Below are positions 12,141 through 24,500 of a stretch of 64,000 nt of DNA, in pieces. This DNA comes from Ophiodon elongatus (taxonomy: Eukaryota > Chordata > Actinopteri > Perciformes > Hexagrammidae): positions 833,501 through 897,500 of the forward strand of contig JACSYO010000438.1 in the NCBI GenBank assembly GCA_016806645.1, written 5' to 3'. The first letter of the stretch is position 1. Every line of letters begins with the position of its first letter. The notes under the pieces were generated by a model. That model worked only from the letters and a program-made list of their open reading frames with translations, had not been told where the DNA came from and ran no database searches. A program made the translations under genes and the position numbers.

Positions 12141-13620
12141 CTCGCCGTCTGGGGGACCTGTGAATAAAGGGACAAATATTTCCAAGCTTGTCAGGTGCCG
12201 TAGTAATTTCCCTCTGCTGAGAGATGACTTGTGCAGTTTCCATTCCACTTTTAATACAGCGCACACACAAATTTAGATTTTTGTCTCGTCAGTCATATAT
12301 TGGGGAAGTTTTTAGTATTAATCATCATATTATTATTTTTTAACCATGTCATGTGCTCTAAACTGTTCTCACCTAAGCTGTATATTTTTTAAGGTTTTTC
12401 AAGTTTCTCATTAACTTTTACATTTTTTTTAAATGTTATCTCAGTTCTCCCTCGCATATCACTATCCTTGACTTTATCGCAAGGTGTATCATCTTGCTGC
12501 TCTCACTTCCTTCTTTGTAAATTTGATTTATTTTAGTATTCATGAAATGAAACTCTACTTTTCTTTCTGTCAGGCTTGGTCCCCCCTTCATGCAGCGCAT
12601 ACACCTTTGAGATCATCGCCAACAACCCTCGTAACATATTTATAAAAGGAAGATCTAACAACCTAACAACGTGGTTCTTTTCATTATTCATTTGGTATTG
12701 ATATAAAGCCTTATAGCCCCATTGACGGCCCGTTCATTAGTGCGAGCCCACACTGAATTCAATGAGATAAGTTACCTTTACTAAAGAAGATTATTATAAC
12801 GGTGAGGTTGTAAATTGACATAATTATGCATCACAGTAATTTGCCAAACAGTGGGGGTGTCACTTTTTTAAATTACTTGCTAATGACAGAACATGTTGGA
12901 GACATTTTCTAATATATTGTAGTTTAATATTTCACAACAATAAAAGAACAGTGGTTAAACTTCAGAGAAGACCACATAGTACAATGACCCATTTTTGCAC
13001 AAAAATAAATAAATCAAGAGGCTAAAACAGAATCAACTGGATTTCTTACAAGTTAGTTACAAACTGTATTTGCTTCAGAGAAATTAATCTAAAACACCTT
13101 GAGAACAATGTGCTAAGATATAATACAATGATTTAAAATCCATATAGTACAATGATAAGACAACAGTGCGGATTGAAAGCAATGACACGTAAACGCCTTC
13201 AAAAGTCCACCGACGTTGCAAATGATATCACTCTTTTTTAAGATATGAAGCTCGTAAATGACGTAAATTACTCTACCTTACACCTTTGTGTTTCACAGAT
13301 GCAGAGATGTTGAGACAGATTTCCTTTGCTCAGTTTGATATTTGCTCAAATTGTAATTATCTGAAACTTTAAAAGTTGTTTTTATATCACATGCAACAGG
13401 ATCCCTCCCCTGCAAAAAAACAAACAATTGACCTAGATAGCAACAATGCTTCTCTTCCTGGTCATAGTTTCACACCCTCAGTCTTGTGGTGAAAACTGTC
13501 TCTCTATGACATGTTGTAGCAGCATTACAGGGGCTGCTTGTAATTATCCCTATTATCCCACAACTGACAGTATCTTCTTGCTGAGTTGAAGAATGAATTG
13601 TCCGCATTGAATTCAATCAT
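12141..13620. other. 5' region of gene C and 3' flank of the small unknown gene
   Basis: No further coding exon is supported. The first about 130 bases are probably the 5' UTR or promoter of gene C (minus strand). The rest is AT-rich without recognised structure. Confidence 0.5.
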
Positions 13621-13896
13621 TCACGAGGCTTGATCTCCAACAAAAGCAGGGTTCAGCATTTCGCCCCTGTTTGGATAAAAGCTGTCGCTCTCTTCTAGAC
13701 CTAGGTCCATGTAATTGATGTTGCGAGAGAAGTGGATCTTTTTCACACATAAACTCCGCTTTGCTTTAACTCTCCAGAGAGCCTCCTCTCGTTGTGTCAA
13801 GACGTCCTCCAGCTTGACCGTGTCCTCTTTCTGGCTCCACCAGGACAGTTTCTTGGAAGTAGGAGTGATGAAGCCAGTGGACACTGAGTTACCCAT
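13621..13896 (-). CDS. small protein of unknown function, predicted N-myristoylated
   Basis: A 91-residue ORF lies in one exon (starting at about 13924) that follows a good splice acceptor. The ATG context is strong (G at -3, G at +4). The protein starts MGNSVSTG, which fits the N-myristoylation consensus (Gly2, Ser6). It is followed by a basic and tryptophan-rich stretch (SKKLSWWSQK), a likely helical acidic/basic segment (residues about 25-55) and a polar C terminus ending NPAFVGDQAS. It has no signal peptide or membrane segment, so it would be cytosolic and attached to the inner face of a membrane. I do not recognise the family. Its place inside a receptor cluster would fit a membrane-proximal signalling role, but that is only inference. 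A 5' exon ending at 14022 precedes it and carries an upstream ORF. Confidence 0.55.
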   Translation of the reverse strand: MGNSVSTGFITPTSKKLSWWSQKEDTVKLEDVLTQREEALWRVKAKRSLCVKKIHFSRNINYMDLGLEESDSFYPNRGEMLNPAFVGDQAS

Positions 13897-14114
13897 GACA
13901 GGAAATGTGCTGGAATTGGAAATTCTGTGAATTAAAAAGCAGAAAATATACCAAATGAAAATTACAAATTACATGAAAAATACAATGCTAAACTGTAGAA
14001 TCCACAAATAGTTTTTTTTACCTGGTAACTAAAACAGGTCACAGTGATGTCCCTCCTTTCCTCTGGTTTGTCTGCTGTCCCAACGTTAAATGAGAGATGG
14101 TCGGCCTCCTCCAT
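13889..14114 (-). other. possible upstream ORF overlapping the start of the small gene
   Basis: If the exon ending at 14022 (CAG|GTAAAA) is spliced to 13924, an ATG at 14114 reads 42 codons and stops at TAA (13891-13889). This overlaps the main ATG (13896) in another frame. It would reduce translation of the main ORF, or it may be chance. The intron would be only 97 bases. Confidence 0.4.
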
Positions 14115-17100
14115 TTTAAAGACAGTCCTGCGGGCAGATTGAAGGCCTGATCTTGTCTGTCATCAAAGGAACAATTAATTGTATCTCTCTGGATGAGAAT
14201 AAACAGGGCAGTAACAATTCAAGTTAATCACTGCTGATGAATGGTTCCTGTAATCCGTTTGTATTAATCAGTCGGTCAATCAATCACTGGGAAATTCCTT
14301 CAATCACAATCCTACAGTCAAAGCATATATACATTTCATCAAGTTGTGTGTATTTATTGTAAGCCTCAGTGTTTCAGTTTGATTGCTTTTGTTTCAGGTT
14401 GCATCCTTTTAATGGTGTACTAAGTATAATATAAAGTATGCTGCTAATATAAAGTGTATAAGATTAAGTACACGTGTCATTGTTGCTTTTCTTAATAATA
14501 GTCTTCTCCCAAATTTTCAGTTTCCCTTGAGATGGTTCATGTCACTGTAGGCCCTATATGCAGCAAACTTTTCAATGAGTATATGGTTCGATTGTTTTGG
14601 AATTAGAGACTGTGTGGAAATTATTGACCACAGAATTTGAGACAGTGTACGACAATTTAAACCTTAATGGGATAATAATTTTCTCATATCACCCACATTG
14701 AACAACAGAAGTGAAATTAGCAATCTCCAAAATGATGACATACATAGAAGATGCATCTGTTGACTGAATATTTCAGCCATTCTTTATATTTGTCTCTTTA
14801 TATGACACATCAAAAGAAAGTTGACATTTAACTACTATATTATTATAGTTCTGCTTTCAGTTCTGCTGCAGAATAAACTGAAGGTGGGATCTACTCGCTG
14901 GAGATATAACATTCAATCACCAATAGACATACATATTGATCCTATTAGCTTCTTGTTGATTTAGAGGAGGATAATAAACCAAGTATGTTCCCCATAATAT
15001 TCCTATAGTTTCTTTTATGCGTTTTAATCTGATCAGATCTGTTAATGCCAGCTGCTAAACAAGTATGAATTGAGGCATCATAAAAAAACATTTTGTTATA
15101 CTTGGAAAAGTCTCTAAATTCAGATGCATGTCATTTCTGTATGATAGATAAACTCCTCTGCAGTTGGCTCGGCTGTAACAGACGATACCGATAAGTGTTA
15201 AGGAAATGTATGGTTTAACATTTAAAGACTTACAAAAAATGGCACAAACATGTTTTTTTTCCACTGCATGATTGGACGTGAACTGTGTCGTTGCTTTGGA
15301 GAACCACAGCAATTATTGTACTTTCCTCTACACTTGTTATCTGATTCAGTTTGTTTCCTGTTGTTGTTTCACCCCCACCCGTCTATGACTTCAGCTACTC
15401 TTAAACAGTCTTAAAGCACCACCATCTGGCCGACACGACTGAATGAGTACTTAGAGTGGATAGTTACAAATCATCCATGGCAATTTGTAACAACCCATTC
15501 TCCAAAAACGTTTCTCTGAAAAAAAGAATAAGGTAGTTGAATAAAAAAGTAAGCGCTAAATATTTCATACTGTTGAATATTTAGGAGACTAAAGTATGAA
15601 TGAAAAATATATACATGCCTCCCTGTGGAGGACAATGGCATTGCCAATCAAACAATGATGAAGCAGTCTCAACAGACTGAGTAAGAATCTAAATTTAATC
15701 TACAATCAGAAAGCGATTGTGATCAGATCTTAGCTAGGAATGAATGAAATCTGTACAGTGTGAACACATTCTTAGTTGAAAGGACATCTACTTCCACCTC
15801 TTAGTGCTCAAGTAAACCAGGCAAAAAGCTACCGATAAGCCCTCCCTTTCAAACGGGACAATAATGGTGCTCTACGTCTGCTGCAACTGTGTGTGAACAA
15901 GTTTGTTTTCAGATGTATTCTGTCCCCTGGTGGCCAAACATATATATTAATGCAGCCTTAACATATGAGAAATGCATCTTTGAGTTAATTTTAGTTTAAC
16001 TGTAAGAACAACTCAAGCCAACTCAACTTTCAGTTCTCATCTTTAGATTCTGTTGCTGATTAAACTGTAGAAAAAGCAGAACAGAAAATAAGGAAATGTC
16101 AATAAATAAAACAAAAATAAACATTGTACTTCTGCAAAGATATGTCAGATGACTGAGACCAATGGTGCATTAGTCTGTGAAAGTTTACGGTTGTAGCAAT
16201 ACAGGTCACCAAATGATAATGTCTCAAAATGTTCTTGAAATGCCTCCTGCCTTCAATCAGAATGGCCTTCAGTCATTTCAGCTGTTTATTGCTCGAGGAA
16301 AATACAATCCTTGATAAGCCGTACCCCTCTGCTCTCACTGATTGCAGAACATTTAGGGAAACATGTATATCTGTTGTATCTCATGCTCCTCAACAACAAC
16401 AAAAATCTGTTTTTCTCACCTGGAAGAATTGAAAATCAGTGTAGCACTACTAATGTGATGTGATCTAATATATTTTTCTTCTTACCTACATTCTTGATTT
16501 TGGAGTTCTGCGATACGCTTTTTTTTAGGCAGACAAGAAAATGATTATGTTATTGAGGAGCACAAAACACACTTTAAAATAAGAAAGGGGAGAAGGGGAT
16601 GGGGAGGGGGAAGGGAGGAGGGGACATCACAACATATGTAAAGTGTAGTGTCACATATTTGTAAGCTGGGTCCTTGAAAGCTTCATTTGAAGATTACTGC
16701 CGCCCTTTAAGAGACCTCTTCCTGCTTTCTACACCATTAACTCCGTCTCCAGGAGGTGTTTTTAGTAGAAACAGACAGCTTCGATCAGACGGAAAGCAGC
16801 TTTATCAGGTAAGAACATAATATTTCACTTTATTAGGCAATTCATCGAGGCTATGAAAGGAACTATTAAAATAAAAAAAAATATGAATGTATTATGTGTT
16901 GTTTGTTGTGTGTTTCAGATGTGATTCTGTTTGAGGACATTATCAATACCAGTATTTCTTGTATAAATAAATGGCTCTTGCATGTGAAGATTTGTGTCGT
17001 TAGAAGAAGTTCCAAACAACTGTGTTATAATTTGCATATGGCTGTAGTAGTAGGTACACCGTATGCTTTTATTTTTTGTGTTTCTTTTCATTTTAAGATC

Positions 17101-17131
17101 CATTTTATTACACCACCAAAACTTCAGAAGT
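14115..17131. other. intergenic region and 5' non-coding exon of gene D
   Basis: Most of this 3-kb stretch shows nothing. A likely first non-coding exon of gene D ends at 16808 (TATCAG|GTAAGA). Upstream of it are a G-rich tract (16587-16624) and a CTTCCTGC ETS-type word near 16720. One or more further 5' UTR exons may lie between 16918 and 17131. Confidence 0.5.
16587..16624 (+). promoter_or_regulatory. G-rich tract with quadruplex potential near the gene D promoter
   Basis: Seven runs of three to five G separated by one to three other bases lie on the plus strand, about 185 bases upstream of the end of the presumed first exon of gene D. The sequence pattern fits a G-quadruplex; the regulatory role is inference. 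Confidence 0.55.
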
Positions 17132-19506
17132 ATGGACAAAGAGACAAGGATGATGATATTCTGTCTGCTTTTGGCAGGTAATATATTGATGTCACCTCTT
17201 TGTTTCCAATCTCATGTCTACATACACCCCATTAAAACAAAACAGAAAAAGTATGGCCAAAAGGAATCTTTTCTTTATCACATGCATATTTATCTTGCAG
17301 CTATTAGCAGCCCTGTGTTTACTGAAGAGTGGAAGGCGAATGTTGGATCAAAACTTGACGTCCTGGTCACATCCTGTGTTGTGGTACCCTGTTCATTCAT
17401 CCATCCTAAAGAATACCTGCCCTCCTCCAGACTCAGAGGGATCTGGCATCGTTCAACTCAAATAGATCAACGCATCTATTATGAGGATAAAACGCAGGTC
17501 TTGGAAAACTTTAGGGGCCGCACAACGTTGTTGGGACATCTGGCTGAGGGCAACTGCACCTTAGAAATTATTGACATTAAAGATCATGACAACGGCCCTT
17601 TCTGTTTCCGGATTGAACTGGCACGAACAGGGACTGATGTCTCCACCGTTGACAAGTTCTCCTTTGTGGAGAATTGTGTCACATTCACAATGCTCTGTAT
17701 GTCACCAACTTTCCCAAAAATATGCTTTAAAAATGTCAGAAATATACACCTACACCTTTTCTATGTAACAACATGATTTTCCTCTTTTTCATTTATAGCT
17801 GTTCCTCCAAAGCCTAAACTGACTCACACAAAGACAGCCATTGAAGGACGTCCCTACACTGCCACCTGCTCAGTCACCCACACCTGCCCTTCCCGTTTGC
17901 CTAAACTCACATGGATTGGGGTCAAGAAAGATCATACGGTCACTGTAATCCACAAAGAAAATCGTTTTGGCTACTGGGAGGCACAGTCCATCCTGTCGTT
18001 CGCTCCTGAGGAGAAGGACAACTACAATGAGGTCACCTGCAAAGCTGAATTCCATGGAGGGAGCACGTCCTCAACAATTTTTACTCTCTATGTAAAACGT
18101 GAGAGCTTTTTACACTGTTGTGGAATTCTTCATGAACTGGATCCTCTAATATGTGCAATATAAAGGATGAATGGCCCTTACATATGCTCTGTCTATTTGC
18201 AGGTACAGAAAACTATAACCACATCATCATTCTAATAGCGGCGGTGATTGGTACAGCTGTGATCTTTGCCGTCTCCTGCATTGTAATAGTGAAAAGATAT
18301 AAGTGAGTAATGAAGTGCACAGGCATTAACGGATTCACGGAAGCAAAAAATAATTTTAGCATTTGCTATTCTAATATTTTATTCTCTGTCTACTCAAGGA
18401 GACGCATTACAGAGCTCCAAAGTGGGGATGGCAGGTAAAAATGATAATATAGCTACAGTATAAAGTGTGTTAATTATTTTCCTTTATTGTCATCCTGTAA
18501 TTTTCTGTTTCATATTTAGCATGTGGAGCCGGCTGTCCAGGATGTCTCGCAGGTGAGAAACAAGTAGTTTGTGATTAAAAAAAATATGTATTTCATCCAG
18601 TACTGTTATCATAGGAATTTTTAATTATACTGATGTTAAATTTAATCTGTGAAATTTCCAGGATCCGTTCTGATGTCTCAGGACCATCTCGTTCTGATCA
18701 AAGGTCTTTATCTTTCTGAATACTTCATGTTATTTTAGTATCTAGTTCTGTACTCTCCATGCAGCTCTGTGTAGGCCGCTGCTTAACAACACGCCTCGCA
18801 ACATTTGTATATTTTCTGTTCTCCTTTTTTATGCAAGTTCCATTTCGAAGATTGACTGATGAAGTAGATTTTATCACATGATGTTTATTACAGTTCAAAC
18901 ACACTTTGGTATTCACAGTTAAATCAAACTTAACTTTTAATCATGTATTTTTAATCTAATGAAACTAGTACATTTGTTTCATTTCCTGCATTTAAATGTA
19001 AATGATTTGTATTAAATACAAATATAACAGGAGGCCTAAAGAGGACAAAGTGGATTCAAGTCATACATAAGTGTGTTGAACGTAAGAAAATTAAGCTAAT
19101 TGTTGGTTGCTGAACTGTAACTACGTGAATTTTAATCTACAGGACCAAAAATGTGAATTCAAAATCCTGTGCTGACCAGAAATTCTCCAAGGCTCGTTTC
19201 CCGTCCCCCAAAAGGTACTTGGTCTATTCCTCTTAAACTTGTTTATAAAAAAAAGATATCATATACTCTAGTATCGTAATTTTCTCTCTCTTCTTGTTAT
19301 TGTTGTTGCTGATGGGCCGCAGCCAGCCAAAATCCTGCAATTACCGAAAGGTACTATTCAATTGCCATTGATTTATCCCCAATAATTACATACAGAACAG
19401 TGGCACTATCAACATCTGTGACAATAATGTCCCTAATCTTTCACAGGACCTTGATGACGGGGACTATTTCAACAATGCGGACCTCACCGTCTATGGAAAC
19501 ATATGA
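17132..19506 (+). CDS. Gene D: V-C2 Siglec-like receptor with Y-x-N/ITSM tail
   Basis: Ten coding exons are inferred: 17132-17177, 17301-17696, 17799-18098, 18203-18302, 18399-18434, 18520-18552, 18662-18703, 19143-19214, 19323-19350 and 19447-19506. They give about 370 residues. The order is signal peptide (MMIFCLLLA), V-set domain, C2 domain (CSVTHTCP), transmembrane exon (around IIILIAAVIGTAVIF) and a tail of six short exons. The V domain keeps FRGRT, NCTLEI and FCFRIE with the sialic-acid-type arginine. An extra cysteine pair (FCF and ENCVTF) could bridge strands F and G; the same pair occurs in the third V domain of gene E. The tail is basic (WSRLSRMSR) and ends DYFNNADLTVYGNI, where TVYGNI fits the ITSM pattern TxYxx[VI] as well as Y-x-N. 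The start is the only ATG giving a signal peptide that ends in phase at the donor. Confidence 0.85.
19031..19066 (+). pseudogene. possible decayed tail exon of gene D
   Basis: After an acceptor-like CAG, the sequence reads RRPKEDKVD in the tail frame, resembling the RPPRPEKR exons of gene E. There is no phase-compatible donor, so splicing skips from 18703 to 19143 in my model. It could be an exon relic or an alternative end, since TAA follows in frame. Confidence 0.3.
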
Positions 19507-21508
19507 AAATATCCAATCATACTCATGATGATCATTTGTATTTAGAGCATCTGATGACTGCAGTTGTTATACACGACTACTGTGGTATTCTCTGTTATCA
19601 AGCAAACTATATTTGATAATTTGATCAATTATTTAGGGTAAGTCAAATTAATTAGTAAGTGCAACTTTGTTCAGCCAGTACTTGTTTGTTTGACACCATT
19701 GTTGGGCCTGAAGCATAATCAAATTGGCATGAGGTTGAATACCAAAAAGAGGAAAAATGCTCATTTACTTTCTTGCTGAGAGTTTGATGAGAAGATTGAC
19801 ATTACTCATACATGTCCATTTGTATATGAAGCTGCAGCTTAGCTTAGCTTATCTTAAGGACTGGAAATAGCTGATTTTGATCTCAGTAAATAACAAAAAA
19901 AAAAAAAAGAAAAGAAAAAATACGACTTTATAATAGGAAAAGCCAAAAAGCTGTAAATAAGCCCTATATACCATGGAAATTTATTTTTCTGCATCTAAAT
20001 ACATGTCAAATGTTTTTTTATACAGTATATTAGCAATATGTACAAACCCAGTTTGATATGGGCTATTAATTTTATTGTATATTTTATGTGTTTTTAGAAT
20101 AATTTGGTTTTTACACAATAGTTGGTCAATATCTTTCAAGAAGCATGTGTGCCCTCCTTAGTAAACTGTACTCTCCGCCCACATTTTAGAGGGAGGTTTC
20201 TTAAAATGATGAGATAAAAAGGTAATGAAAAGCTTCATAAATATTCAACTCTTGAGGTAAGTGATTCTGAGCTTTATGAAATAGTAAATAAAAGAAGATT
20301 TTCTTTACCCTGCATTTTACAACTTAGGTTAGTAACTGAAGAACTCAATTTCAAATTCATTTTTCTCAAATAATAATTTATGTAACTACGGTGACTTCAT
20401 TGCTTCCTTAAAATGCTAATAGAATGTAGCACAGAGTTAGATTTTTGATTACAAATCTAAGACAGTTTAGACTTTAAGTATAAGAAACAGCTCTTGCATG
20501 TTGCTAAAATATCTGTCTCCATTTTACAATTTATTGTCACCATTTTTACTCAAAAATAATTCTTTAGGCTGAGATCATAATTTTCTTGTTGCCCTTAGCC
20601 TGTCTCAGGAGTTTCTGAAATGGAGAATGTTTTTCTTTACGACAAAGTCGACCTTGTTCTGATTTATATACCGTAATGCTACAATTTAACATTGACTGAC
20701 CTAACTTTAGAACATTTGAAAACTTGAACTGCTTTAGAAAGTATGTTTAAAAAAAAGTTTTTTTGGCCAAGAAACATGTCTTTATTTAAAAACGTTTTCA
20801 GGTTGTGTTTTTCTTTCTTTCTCTGGCAAACCTTGTGTCTGATTAAGTAATCTGTATGTATTCTTTAAAACCCTATTTTTGTTATTGCTACCTATTTTGC
20901 CTGTATTTTTATTATAAATAAGGTTTTCCTGTTTTATTTTGAAAATAAATACGTCAAAGATTGAATATGCTATTTTTCCAGCACATGCACATGACATGCA
21001 GAGACACACTCTCATTGTGTTAGTATATACATATATATTTATCAGTATATGAAATCACGTGATATTTTGGGCTATTAATGTAAAATGCATGTGTGTCCTC
21101 TTTTTTTTCACAATGTTTTTTTGGGTTTGTTTTTCTATTTTCTGTTCTGGTTCAATAGTCTAGGCCTTTAAAGTGTTACTCCACCCAAATTCAGCTGCAG
21201 ACATTCACCCCAACTTGAAAGTTGGCTTTCTTGAGCTTGACACAAGACAGGAAATCTTCTTCTGCTTCAATTTCAACCATTCTTTTGAAAGTTTGTGAAG
21301 GTCCTCAGTCCCCCAACTTTATGGAAATTCAATACTAAATAGCTTGAGTACCTTTTTAACATTGAGGCCGTGGATAAATCTGATTTGTTTTATGGTAACG
21401 CAGCTAAGTGATATGAAAAAAGAATCACAGATGAACTCTAACTTTTATCAATGCATTATACTAAGATGTTCATTTCATATATTTCAGGTGTGTGGTGTCA
21501 TTCACAAG
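19507..21508. other. 3' UTR of gene D and 5' region of gene E
   Basis: AATAAA at 20287-20292 is a candidate poly(A) signal for gene D. A dispersed repeat lies at about 19770-19990. Just before gene E an acceptor at about 21487 opens the exon with its ATG, so at least one 5' non-coding exon of gene E must lie upstream; I cannot place it. Confidence 0.45.
19770..19880 (+). repeat. dispersed fish repeat (AGCTTAGCTTAGC type)
   Basis: Phrases such as GATGAGAAGATTGA, CTCATACATGT, ATGAAGCTGCAG, AGCTTAGCTTAGCTTA and GGACTGGAAATAGCTG match a repeat common in percomorph genomes. A shorter copy with the same opening phrases lies at about 24455-24525. Ends are approximate. Confidence 0.65.
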
Positions 21509-24500
21509 ATGCCTGGGTTAAGCCATAGTCTCCTGAGCTTCTGTATTTTAGGTAATGCAGTTTTGTTCTTTTCACTTTGTGTTAAATAGACACTGTCCGA
21601 TTCTTAAATTTTTTTTATTTTCTTTTTGCATATTGGTGCTCTTGCAGGATACATTTTCTGCGGTTCCAAGGCCTGGCTTGTAAAGATGCCAAGCCATATC
21701 AAAGGATTGGTGGGTTCCTGCCTTGTCATCCCTTGCACTTTTGACTACTATCAGGATCCACCTCGCAGACCAGATCGTGTGGTTTGGTACCAGTATCACT
21801 ATCGTGGATATCCTGTAGTTTGTGACAATTGGCACCCAAATGATGTCATTAGCATATTTTCTAGAAAGACACGGGTACTTACTTATTCATACCAGAAGAA
21901 ATGCAGTCTTGAAATCAACCCAGTGACGTGGAATCACCACAGACAGAGGATTTACACTTGGGTAGATCCAGAGAATATTGGGAAATACACCTACCGATTC
22001 TTTGACACAACTGTAACAATTGAAGTAGTGAGTAAGTAATCATGGTGAGCTTAGAAAAATATAAATTTTTAGATAGATGTATATTAATTTCATCAATAAT
22101 TCTTCACATTTCCTTTGTAAAGACAGGGCAGAGCCACCACACATTATGATCTCTGGAAACATGAAGGTTGGACAGCCCGTGATAGTGCAATGCACTGTTT
22201 ACCACACCTGTTCCACTTATCCACCGACTCTGAGTCTCAACATCCCACTGCGAAGCCACAGCCTAACTCATAGCTCCATACCTGATGGCACATCCAAAAC
22301 TACCTTGACGACCACATTGACCATCGAGAGAGACCACCAAACTGTTGAATGCTCTGTCCGACACACTGGCGGTCTCACTGCAAAAGATTCCAAAACCCTA
22401 AATGCAGAATGTATGTCATGGTTATGCAAGAATAAAACCATTTTTCTTTTATGCTGACATAAAAATATTAACATTTACCATTTGTGTTTCAGGCTCCTTT
22501 TCACCCTTGAGTATCAGCCACACATCAGATGAATTTTTTGAGGGACAGGCAAGCAAAGTATCCTGCACTGCCTCATACACATGCCCAAAACATATTCCAA
22601 TTCTCACATGGAACTATGGTAGCATGCCGGCCTCCACTAAGACAATAAATAGTGGAAATACTAAGTGGAGGTCTGTCTCCACACTGACATTTACAGCATC
22701 AGCTAAAGACAATGGACGAGCTCTGACATGCTTTGCACGATTCACTGGGGGACAAACTCAGGAAAAGAGCATCACCCTGCGGGTAAAGAGTGAGTAGAAA
22801 TAATGATAATCTTTATTTAACAAGCCAATAGCCTTTAAAGCAGTTATATGCCAGAACTTCCCTGCATCACCAACAAAGTCTGCAATATAACTGAAATGTA
22901 TTTCATAAAAATTTCATTGACCCGTCTCACTTTGCCAGCCCTCTCTTAATGTGGAAGTGTCTTTCTTCAAAAAATGTAAACTTAGAAAATGAAATGCAAC
23001 TATAAAATCATTTCCCAATGCAAGCTTGTTTAGAAAGATAGTTCCCAGAATGGGATGTCAAAAAATGGTTGAAGGAAAGAAATGACTAAATCGTTTAATA
23101 CTTTTCTCAATCCTTTATCTTCTTCTTGCCTCCAAAAATGATTCAAATTAAACACTCTGAGTGGAAACACCACTCATTTCTTGAACTGCTGTTAAAAACC
23201 TCCAACTGTGCTTAAATGCTTCCTCTTTCCACAGGAAACATGGTCTCTCGCGGCTGGTCCTTCACCACCCCCGGCAGCATCACTGGCATGAGGGGCTCAT
23301 GCATCATCATTCCTTGCACATTCTCCTACAGTATCTCCCAGCCTGCTGACCTACGAGTCATATGGTACTTGTTCCAGAGCAATGGGTACCCACCTGTATT
23401 TGACGAAAGACAAAACATTGTTAGTAAGTTTAACGGGATAACTAGCTTGATTGGATCTGTTGGCGAGAGGAATTGTAGTCTTAAGATTGAAAGGCTGGAG
23501 ATGTCGCACAACCAGGACAGACTTTACCCATGGGTCGACAAGAACCCTATCACCTCCTACCACAGCCTGGGTCATACGTTCTATGAAAAAACCTCTCAAC
23601 TTATTGTATCAGGCAAGTATCTGGATGCATTCATTCACCCTTTTTAGTCAATTAAATGCAAATTCCAAGACAGGCAGTTATCCAAATGACTTTTCTGGTT
23701 TTGACTTTATAGACCATGCTCAAGAACCGCAGCTGAGCATCATTGGTATCCCCAGGGTGGGAGAGGAGAGCACAGTGTCCTGCATTGTGCGCCATACGTG
23801 TGCCTCTGCTCCTCCCACCCTGACCCTGAACGGTCTACCTGGAAAAGAGGTGATGACTGACACACGGGTATCTGATGGGATTTGGGAAAGGACAGTAGAG
23901 CGAACTTGGCTTGTAAAAGAGGAGGACCAGAGTGTGAAGTGTTCTGTTAGTCACCGTGGTGGTCAGAAAGCCACAAGTGATCTCAAGCTGAATGTTGAAT
24001 GTGAGTACAGTGTTAGATGATATTGATTGGATTAAAATGAAAATGCTCCTGTTTAGATTTAAGTCTCACTATCATATTTCTGTTCAGGTCCATATGATGA
24101 AATCACAATGACTGAGCGGCCAGGTGTGGCAACGGAGGGTGTGGCAAAGAGTGTCATTTGTTCTGTTTCCTACAAGTGTAAGAAAAATAAACCAACCATC
24201 ATGTGGAATTACGAAGACATGCAGAGTTCGTTAAAAACCAACGAGATCTCCAGCAATACCTATAACACTGTGTCAAATCTAACCTTTATTGGCTCTCTTG
24301 GGGATGACGGTAAATCCTTGACCTGCACTGCTCAGTTTGTTACTGGGGAGACTTCAGACTCAGAAATACTTCATATAAAAAGTGAGTTCACGTCATCCAC
24401 AGTGGTCACTGAAAGGAATTGTCTGATATGTTGGAAGCTGTTGTTATTACAGAGTTAGATGAGAAGATTGATACCACTCATACATGTTTGTTAAATATGA

